DNA of 64,000 bases. Source: Populus alba. Lineage: Eukaryota; Streptophyta; Magnoliopsida; Malpighiales; Salicaceae. This document shows positions 22,583 through 33,966 of this stretch, piece after piece. Every line of letters begins with the position of its first letter. Within the stretch, counting starts at the first letter, position 1. The position numbers and the translations under genes are program-made. Location: the NCBI RefSeq assembly GCF_005239225.2, contig NC_133299.1:7940967-8004966 (forward strand). Direction: 5' to 3'. The notes under the pieces were generated by a model. That model was not told the origin of the DNA. It ran no database searches and saw only the letters and a program-made list of their open reading frames with translations.

Positions 22583-23129
22583 GGGTTTTTTTTTTCAATT
22601 ATTATTGATGAGCATGCTAAATAGTTACACATAAAGGCAAGAAGATTAAACCATCCAGAAGAAAAATATAAAAGAAAATAATCACCAATGCTCACCAGAC
22701 GTGAGGAAGAAGAAACGGATGGCCAGGAACTTGCAGTTAGTTACAGTAGAGGTTTGATCGAAGCCGTCCATTTAGTTTCATAATGTGGAAGTGGATGATC
22801 GCTCTCACCTTTTTTTTTACGAGACTTCGAAAGGAGGAGGAGGAGGAGGAGTCGCCGCGGTGGTGGTGGTGGTGTATGGAGAGAAAAGAAGGGAGGAGCT
22901 TTTTCCAATTCTAGAGCAGAGAGAGAATAAAGTGGAGGTAAAGGAGCAGCAGCCGCCGCCTAAAACCGTCATGGAGATTGGAGACAACAAGCGCCAACTC
23001 AAAGACACTGTGGCGAAACTAGAACTAGGTCATCAGATGGACGTATCAATCAGTGTGGATAGATGTTTAGAACAACCTTGTTTTAAAGAGGGATTTTTAA
23101 GAAAAATAAACATATTTTAGTGGGGTTTT
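22583..23129. other. no supported gene
   Basis: A plus-strand open frame (22785-23120) is dominated by GGA and GGT repeats translating to poly-Gly and poly-Val and has no recognisable domain. Its second half (from an ATG at 22971) looks less repetitive. It resembles a 5'-UTR-like region; coding status is unsupported. Confidence 0.35.
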
Positions 23130-23475
23130 TTTTAAGTATTTTTATAATGATTATTTTTTAAAATGTTTTTTGTTTGAAATTTTTTAAAATATTATTTTTT
23201 TATTTTTAAAAAATTATTCTTACTGTTAATATATTAAAATTATTTGAAAAAATTAAAAAAAAAATTAATTTTAAAATATACTTTTTAAAACACTAATTGA
23301 GCAGTGAATTGAATCGGAATCGGAAGAATATCTAACCTGGTCCCAGGCTTACTTGCTAAGATATCACTTTAAGTAGTTTTAGTTTGTATTTGTTTTTTAT
23401 TTTAAAATTATTTTAATTTATTAATATTAAAAATAACTTTTTAAAAATAAAATAATATTTCAAAAAATAATCACT
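23130..23475. repeat. AT-rich dispersed repeat fragments
   Basis: Same style as 13555-13790 (TTTTAAAATTATTTTAATTTATTAATATTAAAAATAA), in two pieces around a short less AT-rich stretch. Confidence 0.45.
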
Positions 23476-23559
23476 ACACACCTAACAATTCACAAGTGTG
23501 GGTGCGGGTCATTCCAGGCTGAGAGATGAGATATATTTTGATCAGGTACCGTGAATGTT

Positions 23560-23640
23560 GTCTGTATAGAAAGTGGGAAAGTGAAAGTGAAAGTGATAGC
23601 ACTCACCCACGCGCTCAAGTGAAAGTGAAAGTCAAAGATT
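23560..23640. repeat. short GAAAGT/GTGAAA hexamer-like repeat
   Basis: GAAAGTGGGAAAGTGAAAGT, then further GTGAAAGT copies separated by ACTCACCCACGCGCTCAA. About seven hexamers in 80 bp. Confidence 0.6.
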
Positions 23641-23667
23641 TTACCATTTTTTTGTTAAAAGCAGTTC

Positions 23668-26102
23668 GCAATAGGAGGATAGTCTAAAGAACTTTTTGGT
23701 GCTGTAGCTTGAGTGTTTTTTATTTAATAAAACTGACGGGTTTTTTTTATATATTTTTGAATCATTATAACATATTTTTTGAAGATTTAAAACCATTAAT
23801 GATTAATGGTATTCAAGCCATAAAAAAAAAATCTATAGAAAAAGATCAATTTAAATTTTTAAAATAAAAAAAATTAAGTTTTAAAACTACAACCAAACAG
23901 TCACTCCTAGCTTAACAAGAAACGACATGTAAAATAATTAGAACCCAGATGGATAATTGTGTTTATCATAAATTAGGAATCTCAATTTAGCATTTATGTC
24001 GTTAAATTTTTTTTAAAACTTCTGCTGCAGAATGTACCAAACAGGCACTCATCATAACTTCTGCCGCAGAATGTACACAAATTTCTTAAAACTTAAAAAA
24101 CCACATTTATGTCGATAAAAAAAAAATTTAACATTGTTATTGAATTCGGTTATAACATTTTTAACTCAAAAAATACCTACTCAACTCTAATATTTAGTTA
24201 TTAATTCTCATAACCCGAGTTATAAATTCTTATGAATTAAATTATTTTTTATTTTATTATATAATATATTAAATTTAATTTATCATCAATTTAATAATAA
24301 AAAAAATAAAAACTCTGTATAAAATAATAGATTTAATAAACACAAAAAAAAACCAAAAAGATATAACAAAAAAATATCAAACAATCATACGCAGACTTTT
24401 TAATTAATATTTAGTTAAGCAGTCAAACTTATGACTAGAATTATGGATGGTGAATTTAATTTTTTTATTTTATTATACAATAAAAAAATATAAAAAATAA
24501 TTTATCAACTCAATACTATAAAATAATAATAATCTCACTTTAAATAATGGATTTGAAAAAAAAATCCCCAAAACACAAAATAGCTAAGAAAAAAAAATAA
24601 AAAAAGCACGCCACAAATAGCGCGACTTGAACCCCCTTTAAAAAAATATATTAACCATGTCTTTCTTGTTAGTTGAGAAAAAATATGGTACCTCCAAGTG
24701 TTGAACTCGTTAAATTTATACAACACTTATCGTTAAATAATTCGTATAAAAAAATTGAATTGTTGAGTCCATATTACTTTATATAGAAAACTCTACCATT
24801 GAAATCACTTATCATCCTCGTAAATGGTTAATCTCACAATTAAAAAAAAATTGAAGACGTAGTGGAAAACATAATTAATCTCACAATTAAAAAAAAATAA
24901 AAATCCAAATAAGATTTTTGTAAGATGAGATCCTTAATCTCATAATTAGTTGAGATGTATGTTGAAGAAATGAGATTAATTTAACTGAAAATAACTAAAT
25001 TAATTAATTAATTAATAGAATTAAATTGCTTTTATAACCTTTAGAACCTACTCTACTACTCCGTGCGAATAAATACAGGCATCGTATCAACTTCCTGATT
25101 TCTCCACTTACAGCAATATCCATTTGTGCTACAGAGAGTATCATAGACAGGTTATGAGCAGTGGGAAGAAACATCCAACAGAGTATAGTAACCCCATTGT
25201 TACCACAGCTACCATCGTTGACTAGCTAGCTAAAGATTCTGACAAAGGAACAAATTAGGAGAAATCACTATTCTTTCATTACTTGCTAGAAAGACAGACA
25301 GGCATCAAAATTTGGCTGATGGCGGCAGTTAGCGATTCACAGTTCTGCCGTGTGATTGTTACCAATAAAAAGTAATGATAACAGGAGCAGCGATATTTCG
25401 CTGCAAGATCCTGACCATCAAATCATTTTTCCTTCCTAAAAAAATGTATAAATTTATATCTTCTCTTCGTTCATGTACGATCAACAAGGAACAAAACCAA
25501 TCTCATGCGATTATAGTCGCATTCTGAGAAAGCTAAAGCAACTGGCACATTTTCTATTTTATCTAACCTTTCAGCTTTTGATCCTTGACTCCCCGCTTTA
25601 TCTGCTTCAATGAGTGGATTAGTTCTGGAAACTTTGCACATACCTTGAGTCGATCCTCATCACTGCTAATTGGCATACTTTGTGCTGGAAGTCGCCACAG
25701 ATGTGGCCCGAAGGTTGGAATGACCCAACGATATAATTGGTCAGTTTGAGGATCATATTCAGGTTTCCGGTCTTCTACAGTTGAAAAACTGCACAAAGAC
25801 ACACCATACTTGGCAAGCCATTCTGGTTTAATGCTTGTGGCCCCATGCATGTAAGGCCGCTTTGTATGAAGCAATTCACTGTACACCAAAAACTCTGGCG
25901 CTGAATTAGAAAGAGAGGACCGCCGATGAAGGAATACTGTTTCTTTAACCATGCAGGCTTGATACCGAACAGCACTTGCTTTTCTGTCTCCTTCCAAGGA
26001 ACCTGAATTTCCTCTGATGCGTTTTGCAACCCTATCAACCCAGCCAGCACAGATAGCTTGGCCTAAGATATCTTCCACATTCAATAAAGTAGACCTCTTA
26101 CT
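23668..26102 (-). repeat. segmental duplication, block 3 copy A
   Basis: Matches 53555-55976. The part up to 25562 is AT-rich intergenic DNA with no gene; the rest is the last helicase exon. Copy differences here are dominated by single-base indels in runs. In copy B the block ends at TACT (55973-55976), where sequence equivalent to 27922 onward follows. Confidence 0.9.
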
Positions 26103-29100
26103 GGACAAAACCCTCCAAGCTTGTTCTACATCCTCCACGGTCCCATGGGTCCAAGAGAAACCCTGCTCTAACTCGTGAACATGATGATTAAAGACCAGTT
26201 GAAGAAGCTGCCTTCTAAGCTTGGACATTTCTTCCATGGTTTTAAGGTGCAAGCCATTTTCGTGGCAGAATCCCACCGGGCTTGTAGAAAGCTCAAAACA
26301 ATGCAAGGCATAAGCTACAGTCAATGTATCACTAGTAGAATTGGAAAATCGAGCACGGGATAATTTAGTTGTTTCTCTGAGTTTCTTTTTCTTTATTTTT
26401 TCTTGCTTGTCTAAAATTTTATTGCTTCCTAGGCTACTAGATCTTCCATCCTGTTCTGAGCCATTGCTGTCAGTATGACTTCCTTCAAAATGCTTAAGAA
26501 AAGCATTGGAAAAGCTCAATGCTGCAGCTGTTGCAACTGCATATCCTAGAACCAGATTTGCTGTATCATGATCTTTCATTTTCCTCGTAATTTGGATAGC
26601 TGTAAGGAGCATTCGAGAGTGACGAGGACTCATGGGATAGCAAGCCATGGCCTTCCCTAGGGATGTCAGTCTTCCTGTATTATCAAGAGCTTCCAAGGTC
26701 TTCAAGCAACGTTCTGCTTCTACTAAGGCAGCAGCCTCTGGAGGAGTTGGAAATGGGAACTTTTCTACCTGGAATACATAACAAAACAGAGAGACTAAGT
26801 TAAAGAATTGGTTAGAAGAAATTCCTCTCGACGAGTTAAACCACTGGTATCTAATATTATAACTTCAAAAAACATGTAGCAGGCAGCATACAAGCAAACT
26901 CAGCAAAACAACTAGCAACTGGATGACCAGCCAGCAAATGCATTCCGGGGACAAGTCAACTACAAGATACTTACTCCGTATAGGCATATCCAACCCCATT
27001 CAGATAATTTAATGTGCCTCTTTAGATTTTTGGATACTTGGAAAACAGCATATGATAAGAACAAACCTCACCTCCACCACAAACATAAAACATGAAAAGC
27101 TAATTGGTTATAGTATTGATATACAAAATCCTATATGATCTTCTATTATCTAAGTTTAAATCCTTCGTGCATCAAAAATGCCATTGTAAAGTCTGTTGCA
27201 TTAAACAGGAAAAAAGAAAGGAAAAGATTTTGCAGGTAATTAGAGAACCATAACATAGAAGAAAACACACCTTGTCGATATGCATGGATTTCAGGACAAG
27301 AACAATGCTATCAACAGGTACTTTAGATATCTCAGCACAAGAGAAGTCAGGAAGTATGTTATTATAGACAGCAGAAGAATAAAGACGGTAACAGTGGCCA
27401 GGCCCTGTTCTTCCTGCTCTTCCTTTGCGCTGATCAGCTGAAGCCTTACTTATCCACTGTACTTCATATGCTTCCATGCCATTTGATGAGTTGTAGTTCT
27501 TCACCTTTTCTCTTCCAGTATCAACCACATATTTTATCCCTGGGATGGTTAAAGAAGTTTCAGCAACATTAGTGGCAACAACAACAAGCCGCTCCCCTTC
27601 CTTGACCTCATCAAATACATGGAGCTGTGCCACTGCAGGAAGCATGGCATAAAGAGGCATAACACGCAGGGCACTGGTAAAAAGACCCTTATCTCCTACT
27701 GTTTTCTTCTCCATGCTATTTTTGTATTGTTCTGGGCTCTCTTCTGGCATAGAAGGAATTTGTTTTCCCTCTGATTTACATTCTGATGCATTCTCTCCAG
27801 CCAAAGCTTCAAAAGCAGACTTCAATGCAACAAGGCTACTTTTCTCTCGTAGAACACCCACAACATCATTTTCAGATGTTTTTGCATCCTCTATATCCAC
27901 CTCATCACCAACAATTTCTACTTCGCTCTCTGATCCTGAATCATAAGAGACATCTGATTCATTCTCAACAGAATCTGGCACGTCTTCATCATGAGAGCCA
28001 AACCTCTCAGTTTGCTGGTCAATCAAATTCCCCTGAATCTCAAATGCCTCATCAATATCCTTCATGTCAACGCCTTCAATGGAAACCATTTCAGACATTG
28101 CTGGGACCTCATCCCCTACACGCCCTTTAGCAGTATTAGCAATCAACTCTGTTGAAGCTTTACGTAACTTCTGACACAAGTACTCTACTTCTCTCTGTCC
28201 TGTGACAAAGACAAGTATGCCTCCTTGTGGAAGCCTCTTGTGGATTGACATGACTTGCTTATAGGCCTGGCCAATATAATCCACAGTTTCTGTTCTCTTC
28301 GAGAAATGCGCTGTCACTTCAAATTGCCTGGTAGGAACGTTTATAACTGGAGGAGGATCATGAAATAACCTTCTTTCAGAAATGAAGTCCTCCACTCGCA
28401 AGGTGGCACTCATTAGAACAAGTTTTAGTGGAAATATCATATTTTCAGGACTTAGACTTTGACCAGAGAGCACCATTTTTTGCTGCTGCTCATATTTCTT
28501 CTGCCATATGCAAAAGATTGTATATGGTAAAGATAGGTGAGAAGGAAGAAGATCCATAAACAATGTTTTGCAGCTGAAAGTGGGAAAGTGTATCAAAATT
28601 ACCTGGCGGAGTTGAATGACACGAGAGAGCATTCCAATAAGAATGTCTGTATTCACACTTCTCTCATGAGCCTCATCCAGAATTATCACAGAGTAACGCT
28701 TCAATAAAATATCAGTCTGCAACATAAAAAAAGTATTAAACAGCAGAAGAAGAGTTAACATGAGCATACTAATCCATTTTCTCCAGACAATATCTTTTTT
28801 ACATGGGTCCATATCCGTCTGCACCATAAAAGATTTTATTGAACTGCAGAAGAGTTAACATGAGCGTTCAAATCCATTAATTCCAGACAAAATATCTTTT
28901 TTACATTGGTCCCACCAGCAGAGCTAGCTCCGTACATGACATAGCAAACAATACCAGAAAGGATCCTGCAGGAGATATAACTAATAGGACTTTAAATTTC
29001 CAGGAACAAGTTTCAGAAAATAACACATTAAAAAAATTTGAATTTTGGATCCTCAATGGTAGTACATTACAAGAAAACATAATAGGAATTTTAAATTTCC

Positions 29101-32100
29101 ACAAACAACATTCAGAATATATAATTCTACAGGCAGCACTAAAAAGTTTGACGAATGGGTCAGCTATAAAGAAGACACAAGTGAAATTAGTGGTTGTTCA
29201 ATAACAACTGTGCCTCTGGCTTATTCTTTTTAATTGCCTTTTTTGGGTCAGTACCAATAGATTCAAATTCACAATTCAAAAATGTAGATTCAGGCAACCA
29301 AGCAAGAATCTGACATGAAGAAACACCAAAGAAGCACCAACAAAAAATAAAAAAACTATATAGGAAGATCAAATATAAGAATTGCAAACATCATTTGACA
29401 GTTGAAAAACCACATACTAAAACTTCTCACATATAATCATTGATGTACCATTCTTCAAAACACCCACAAATAAGATGCATGTAAATCGGCTGAATCCAAA
29501 CCTGAACTTCTCGCAGTAATATTCCATCAGTCATAAACTTGATTGAACAATTGTCTCCGATTCTCTTGTCATGCCTAACTTGGAATCCAACCTCTTTACC
29601 AAGATGAAGACCAAGTTCAAATGCAACCCGTCTAGCAGTGGCAAGGACAGCAATGCGTCGTGGTTGAGTAACACCAATAACACCATTTCTAACAACAGAA
29701 TGGTTTGAACCATAACCTGCTTCATAAAGAAACTGAAAGATTGCACCAAAGAACCAAAATTAGATGGTTCTTGAGCCAAATTGTTTGAGATGGCAGTAGC
29801 TAACAAATCTAATGCATAGAAGAAACCCACCTGAGGAACTTGAGTGGTTTTACCACACCCAGTTTCTCCACAGATAATAACAGTGGAATGTTCATTTATA
29901 GCTTCCATTATCTCCTGTTCCATCATAATAATTGGAAGATCCTTCCGTTTCTTCTCCACCTCATCTGGCCTTGATACATGCACCACTGTTGGGGTAGTAG
30001 GAGGTCTTAGCAATGGAAAATCTAGGAAATTGCTAGCCTTTCCTAAATCCACAGTTGAGGTCTCATTTAATTTACCCTGCTCCATGCAAATGCCCCGCTC
30101 TCCAGTTAGTCAACAATAGTGCAGTTACAACAATATACTGACATGCACATGTAATTTCACCATTCCCACTCACATATAATACAAGATATGGTATTGAGTC
30201 AAAGATAGTTAATAATATACTAAGTTGCATCAATTGCTTCTTCAATCCTCCATGCTAACCATGTACAATACATAATGCATAAATTGCATGTTGTAAGTCA
30301 GCAGCTGGTCAATTCAACTTCTTTTAAAACACAAAAAGCTAGAAGCTAAATGCAAGCACACACCTCCAGCTTCTTCAATTTTCTTTTCTGAGATTTACTT
30401 AACTGTGGGTTTTTATTTTTCTTGGCCACTTCTTGCTCCTGTGCAACAAAAGTTTCAGGCATTCAACCTCTTAAAAGAAAGGGCATAGCAGAACAAAAGA
30501 GATATTTCACCTGCGCTACATACCTGATTCATGCCTTTCCTTTTATTACTTTTCTTTGCAGGCATGATCAATGCGTTGCTATCACCTTCCACACTACATA
30601 TGCAAGCAACAAGTTTTATGCGGATAAAAAAAACTCAAAGGTAAACATTTGCAAGCCCATGGCTACTTAAAGGACATATTGTAAACTTGCTAGACTTGAT
30701 ACTTTCTAAAAAATTGTCGAATCAAGACCAATCCTTTAAATGGCATGTAAAAATTACAATTACCTAAGAACCTGTAAGTGAACATGTTTTGTACAAGCAA
30801 CAAGCATAAGTAGCAAAGAGAATCCCTGAATTTTTTCTTATTTCTATTTTCCTAGATTGCTACTAAAATTCAATTGAAAAAAAAAAAAACACTAAGATGA
30901 TCACCCCTATCCTCGGGATGTGAAATGGGTAGGTTATCATTAGCTGATGAGATCCATAAACCTTGATGACACCTATAAGGCGGAGGCTGATTTTTCCCGA
31001 CGAGACAAAGCGGGATTCGTAAGGTGGTTGCACTAGTTGCCACTTCAACATGCCTTTCACCACAGTGGCAAACCCTAGGGTAGTCAGAGTTATAAAATGT
31101 AAGCTAGTTGCCACTTACAAAATAACATTTGCTGGCTGTGAATTCATCGTCCCTGATAGTTTTTCACGCAGATCCTCACACCTGAACGGGGAGACGCTTT
31201 GGAAACTTTTCCTTTGGAGCTTTTAACCGAAGATCTCGAGCATCAATTTTGTGATCTTCACAAGTCATTAAGAAAAAGTCATGAGAAAATATAGTTGATT
31301 TAGTTGCATCCAACAATAGCAGCAATTTTAGGTCCCAGTAATTCTGTCATTAGTCAATCCATACTTGAAAACGTGGTCCACCATCATCATAGAGTCATGT
31401 TCCCATTTATCATCTTGCCTCTGCCTGCTAATGTGATATGAACTCAGTGATGTGGACACTCGGAACAATATGAAAACAACCAGATAACATTATATAAGAG
31501 CATATCATAAAAGAGATTCATTCAATTACAATGGATAAAAAAAGAACAAGAAGAAAAAATAGAGTCTAGTAGCAAAATGTACTCTCATAAGCATAACCCA
31601 AGTAACCGATGATTGATTTGGAAAGGAAAAAAAACACAAGTCTGTTAGGCTTTGACCAATGAAAAGTAACTATTAACTCGAGTCATCAATCAAAAGTCAT
31701 TTTACATAATAACTTATGATAAAAAAGAGTTCAGATAGAAGCATTTTGGCAACAAATGACTCAAAACAATTTTTTCGTTTAAATAGCTAATCTAAGAATC
31801 AAGAAACTTAAAGTTAAAAACTTTAACTTGTCACTAAAGCAACTTTTGACTCATTTTACAACATTATTAGATTTAAAGAAATCCAAAATCATTTCTAACC
31901 AAACAGTTTATAACTTTCTTCGAGTCAAAAGTTAAAAACAATGATAATCATTTACTAAAAGCCATACCGAATAACCCAACAAAATATAGAAAGCAGATTA
32001 TCACAAGTCCTTTTTGTTGCAGAGCCTATAATTGATATAACCAATTGCAGCTTTTCACTTGACTGAAAAATCAGTTCACCATACAGAGCCTATAATTGAT

Positions 32101-32768
32101 ATAACCAATTGCTCTACTCTGATAAACTATCTCAATCTCTCACGTACAGCATGGAAAGTGAATCTACATGTCCAGAAACTCCCACACTTTTCCCAAAAAA
32201 AATATGCAACTCCCAAGACGCTTATTCATATTTTAGGCATCAAACGAACAGGCGTGTCTTCATCCGCAAACATTCAATCCTCTCACACAGAAACAAGTAG
32301 CCAAAATCAACAGTTAAAACAAGACTATCATAACACAAAGTGAGAATCGAATACCAAGCTCCCGGGTCTTTAATCTCTACATGTATGACCATAAACTAAT
32401 AAAACTCTCTTTGAGGCAATTCCCAACATAATTCCCTAGCGAAGCGCCGATTCTCATTTTTATTTTACAATGTGGACGAAGCTAAACGCTTAGCTCAATT
32501 GTTTTTCTTCCAGTGCTAAAATACAGATTCTCACTGTAAATATTAACTTTTTTAACCCAAAAAAACCTCCACAAACCCTAAATTCTCCTTAATAAATCAT
32601 TAAAATCTAACATAAATTAAAATTCAAGTACGGTGAAACAGTAGAGAAGGGGAAACAAAACCTTTTGCCAGTAATATGACGGAGGCGAGCGGAGTCGCCG
32701 ATGGAATTGCCGTTAAGGCGATCCTTTATTGAAGTCTTCGCTGCAGCGTCTACGCGATCAGCATACAT
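25563..32768 (-). CDS. DEAH13: DEAH-box RNA helicase, DEAH13/DHX37 family, copy A
   Basis: Minus-strand exons, all with GT-AG borders: 30593-30524, 30438-30364, about 30076-29831, 29732-29502, 28716-28603, 28500-27271 and 26768-25563, plus a phase-compatible possible first exon 32768-32662. The five 3' exons give about 1008 aa, roughly 1090 with all. Motif I is G-E-T-G-C-G-K-T, motif II D-E-A-H, motif III S-A-T, motif V T-N-V-A-E-T-S-L-T-I-P-G, motif VI Q-R-K-G-R-A-G-R-T-G. This family (Arabidopsis FASCIATED STEM 4, yeast Dhr1) displaces U3 snoRNA during nucleolar 40S assembly. The N-terminal K/R-rich exons fit, but exons between residues ~85 and the helicase core are missing compared with copy B (58518-58838). 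The last exon stops about 100 residues earlier than I expect and reads through a GTATGT donor-like site near 25645. Function is therefore doubtful, although the core is intact. Confidence 0.85.
27922..30322 (-). repeat. segmental duplication, block 4 copy A
   Basis: Matches 55974-58372. Differences are mostly substitutions, unlike block 3. Divergence from copy B begins at about 30322, where A continues to the N-terminal helicase exons and B to a different, internal helicase exon. Confidence 0.9.
28071..31085 (-). repeat. left arm of helicase inverted repeat
   Basis: Pieces 28071-28099, 28327-29154 and 31017-31085 reappear in inverted order and orientation at 33033-33966. The largest piece is about 0.82 kb and nearly identical. 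Confidence 0.88.
32662..32768 (-). CDS. orphan first exon (M-Y-A-D-R...), possibly fused to helicase A
   Basis: An ATG at 32768 opens 35 codons plus two bases (M-Y-A-D-R-V-D-A-A-A-K ... R-H-I-T-G-K), followed by a GTTTTG donor. Upstream, the plus strand shows AACCCTAACCCTAA, a telo-box type promoter element common in plant translation and ribosome genes. I recall N-termini starting M-Y-A-D-R-V with I-K-D-R-L-N-G in other plant proteins, but cannot name the family. The next downstream acceptor on this strand with matching phase is the helicase exon at 30593. The fused frame would be open, so a chimeric transcript is possible; this is inference. Confidence 0.55.
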
Positions 32769-32769
32769 A

Positions 32770-32800
32770 GTTAAAACCCTAACCCTAATTTGGCGAATTG
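32770..32800 (-). promoter_or_regulatory. telo-box motif upstream of the orphan exon
   Basis: AAACCCTAACCCTAA on the plus strand about 5-20 bases upstream of the minus-strand ATG. A second AAACCCTA occurs at about 32843-32850. Telo-boxes are known in promoters of plant ribosome-biogenesis and translation genes. Confidence 0.5.
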
Positions 32801-33032
32801 CAGGATTTTAGAATGTGATTTTGTGCCCGAAGAGAGAGAAGCAAACCCTATCAAAAACAGTCGCTTCTTTGTTACCGGGGAAGGTGGGATTTTGAATTCT
32901 CGGAAAATAAATAAATAAAAGGAACTGAGATTTATTGCTTAAAGTTTATTTAGTTTACTTTTTTTGTGAGAAAATAAATAAATGTTACCGCTGAATGCTA
33001 ATTAAAGACGTGGAAAGGGAAGAAGGGACTGT

Positions 33033-33966
33033 AATGACTACCCTCGGGTTTGCCACTATGGTGAAAGGCATGTTGAAGTGGCAGCTAGTACAACCACCTT
33101 ATGTTTTCTTGTACAAACTTTTTAGTGCTGCCTGTAGAATTATATATTCTGAATGTTGTTTGTGGAAATTTAAAATTCCTATCATGTTTTCTTGTAATGT
33201 ACTACCATTGAGGATCCAAAATTCAAATTTTTTTAATGTGTTATTTTCTGAAACTTATTCCTGAAAATTTAAAGTCCTATTAGTTATATCTCCTGCAGGA
33301 TCCTTTCTGGTATTGTTTGCTATGTCATGTACGGAGCTAGCTCTGCTGGTGGGACCAATGTAAAAAAGATATTTTGTCTGGAATTAATGGATTTGAACGC
33401 TCATGTTAACTCTTCTGCAGTTCAATAAAATCTTTTATGGTGCAGACGGATATGGACCCATGTAAAAAAGATATTGTCTGGAGAAAATGGATTAGTATGC
33501 TCATGTTAACTCTTCTTCTGCTGTTTAATACTTTTTTTATGTTGCAGACTGATATTTTATTGAAGCGTTACTCTGTGATAATTCTGGATGAGGCTCATGA
33601 GAGAAGTGTGAATACAGACATTCTTATTGGAATGCTCTCTCGTGTCATTCAACTCCGCCAGATAATTTTGATACACTTTCCCACTTTCAGCTGCAAAACA
33701 TTGTTTATGGATCTTCTTCCTTCTCACCTATCTTTACCATATACAATCTTTTGCATATGGCAGAAGAAATATGAGCAGCAGCAAAAAATGGTGCTCTCTG
33801 GTCAAAGTCTAAGTCCTGAAAATATGATATTTCCACTAAAACTTGTTCTAATGAGTGCCACCTTGCGAGTGGAGAACTTCATTTCTGAAATAAGGTTATT
33901 TCATGATCCTCCTCCAGTTATAAACGTTCCTACCAGGAATGTCTGAAATGGTTTCCATTGAAGGCG
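33033..33966 (+). pseudogene. inverted, internally deleted helicase fragment
   Basis: Three pieces of the helicase locus in reverse orientation: 33033-33100 (from 31085-31017), 33114-33935 (from 29154-28327) and 33936-33966 (from 28099-28071). It includes the DEAH exon ([15 protein letters not shown]) and the S-A-T motif exon start, then joins I-N-V-P-T-R directly to M-S-E-M-V-S-I-E-G in another frame. The exon donor CAG|GT of copy A is CAG|AT here. It lacks motifs I, V and VI and is not a working gene. Together with copy A it forms a large inverted repeat around a ~1.9-kb loop containing the orphan first exon. Confidence 0.9.

Larger units (their letters stand above)
21765..23668. other. ~1.9-kb segment present in copy A but absent from copy B
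   Basis: Flanking sequence is continuous in copy B: the CATATA-rich stretch at about 53540-53557 runs straight into AGGAGGATAGTC. Copy A carries an extra 1.9 kb between the same points, holding the ethylene-receptor fragment (22135-22582), a (GGA)n/(GGT)n-rich stretch at 22835-22875 and AT-rich repeats. It could be an insertion in A or a deletion in B. No clear terminal repeats were found. Confidence 0.7.

Noticed and set aside
22785..23120. 111-codon plus-strand frame with poly-Gly and poly-Val
   Set aside because: Composed largely of GGA and GGT microsatellite translation with no domain; not supported as a gene.
24535..24726. Possible tRNA-like GGTTCAAGTC on the minus strand near 24630
   Set aside because: No matching acceptor stem or anticodon arm could be built around it; probably a repeat fragment.
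26175..26363. Plus-strand frame opposite the last helicase exon
   Set aside because: Shadow of the coding strand with no features of its own.
27713..28130. Plus-strand open frames opposite the large helicase exon
   Set aside because: Antisense shadows of the well-supported helicase coding strand.
30863..31114. Minus-strand frame with a C-H-C-G-E-R zinc-knuckle-like segment in one frame
   Set aside because: Too short and ambiguous to assign to a retroelement; noted only as part of the inverted-repeat arm.
33437..33946. 169-codon plus-strand frame containing D-E-A-H
   Set aside because: As a gene: it reads through former introns of the helicase, has no motif I, V or VI, and is an inverted partial copy; reported as a pseudogene.
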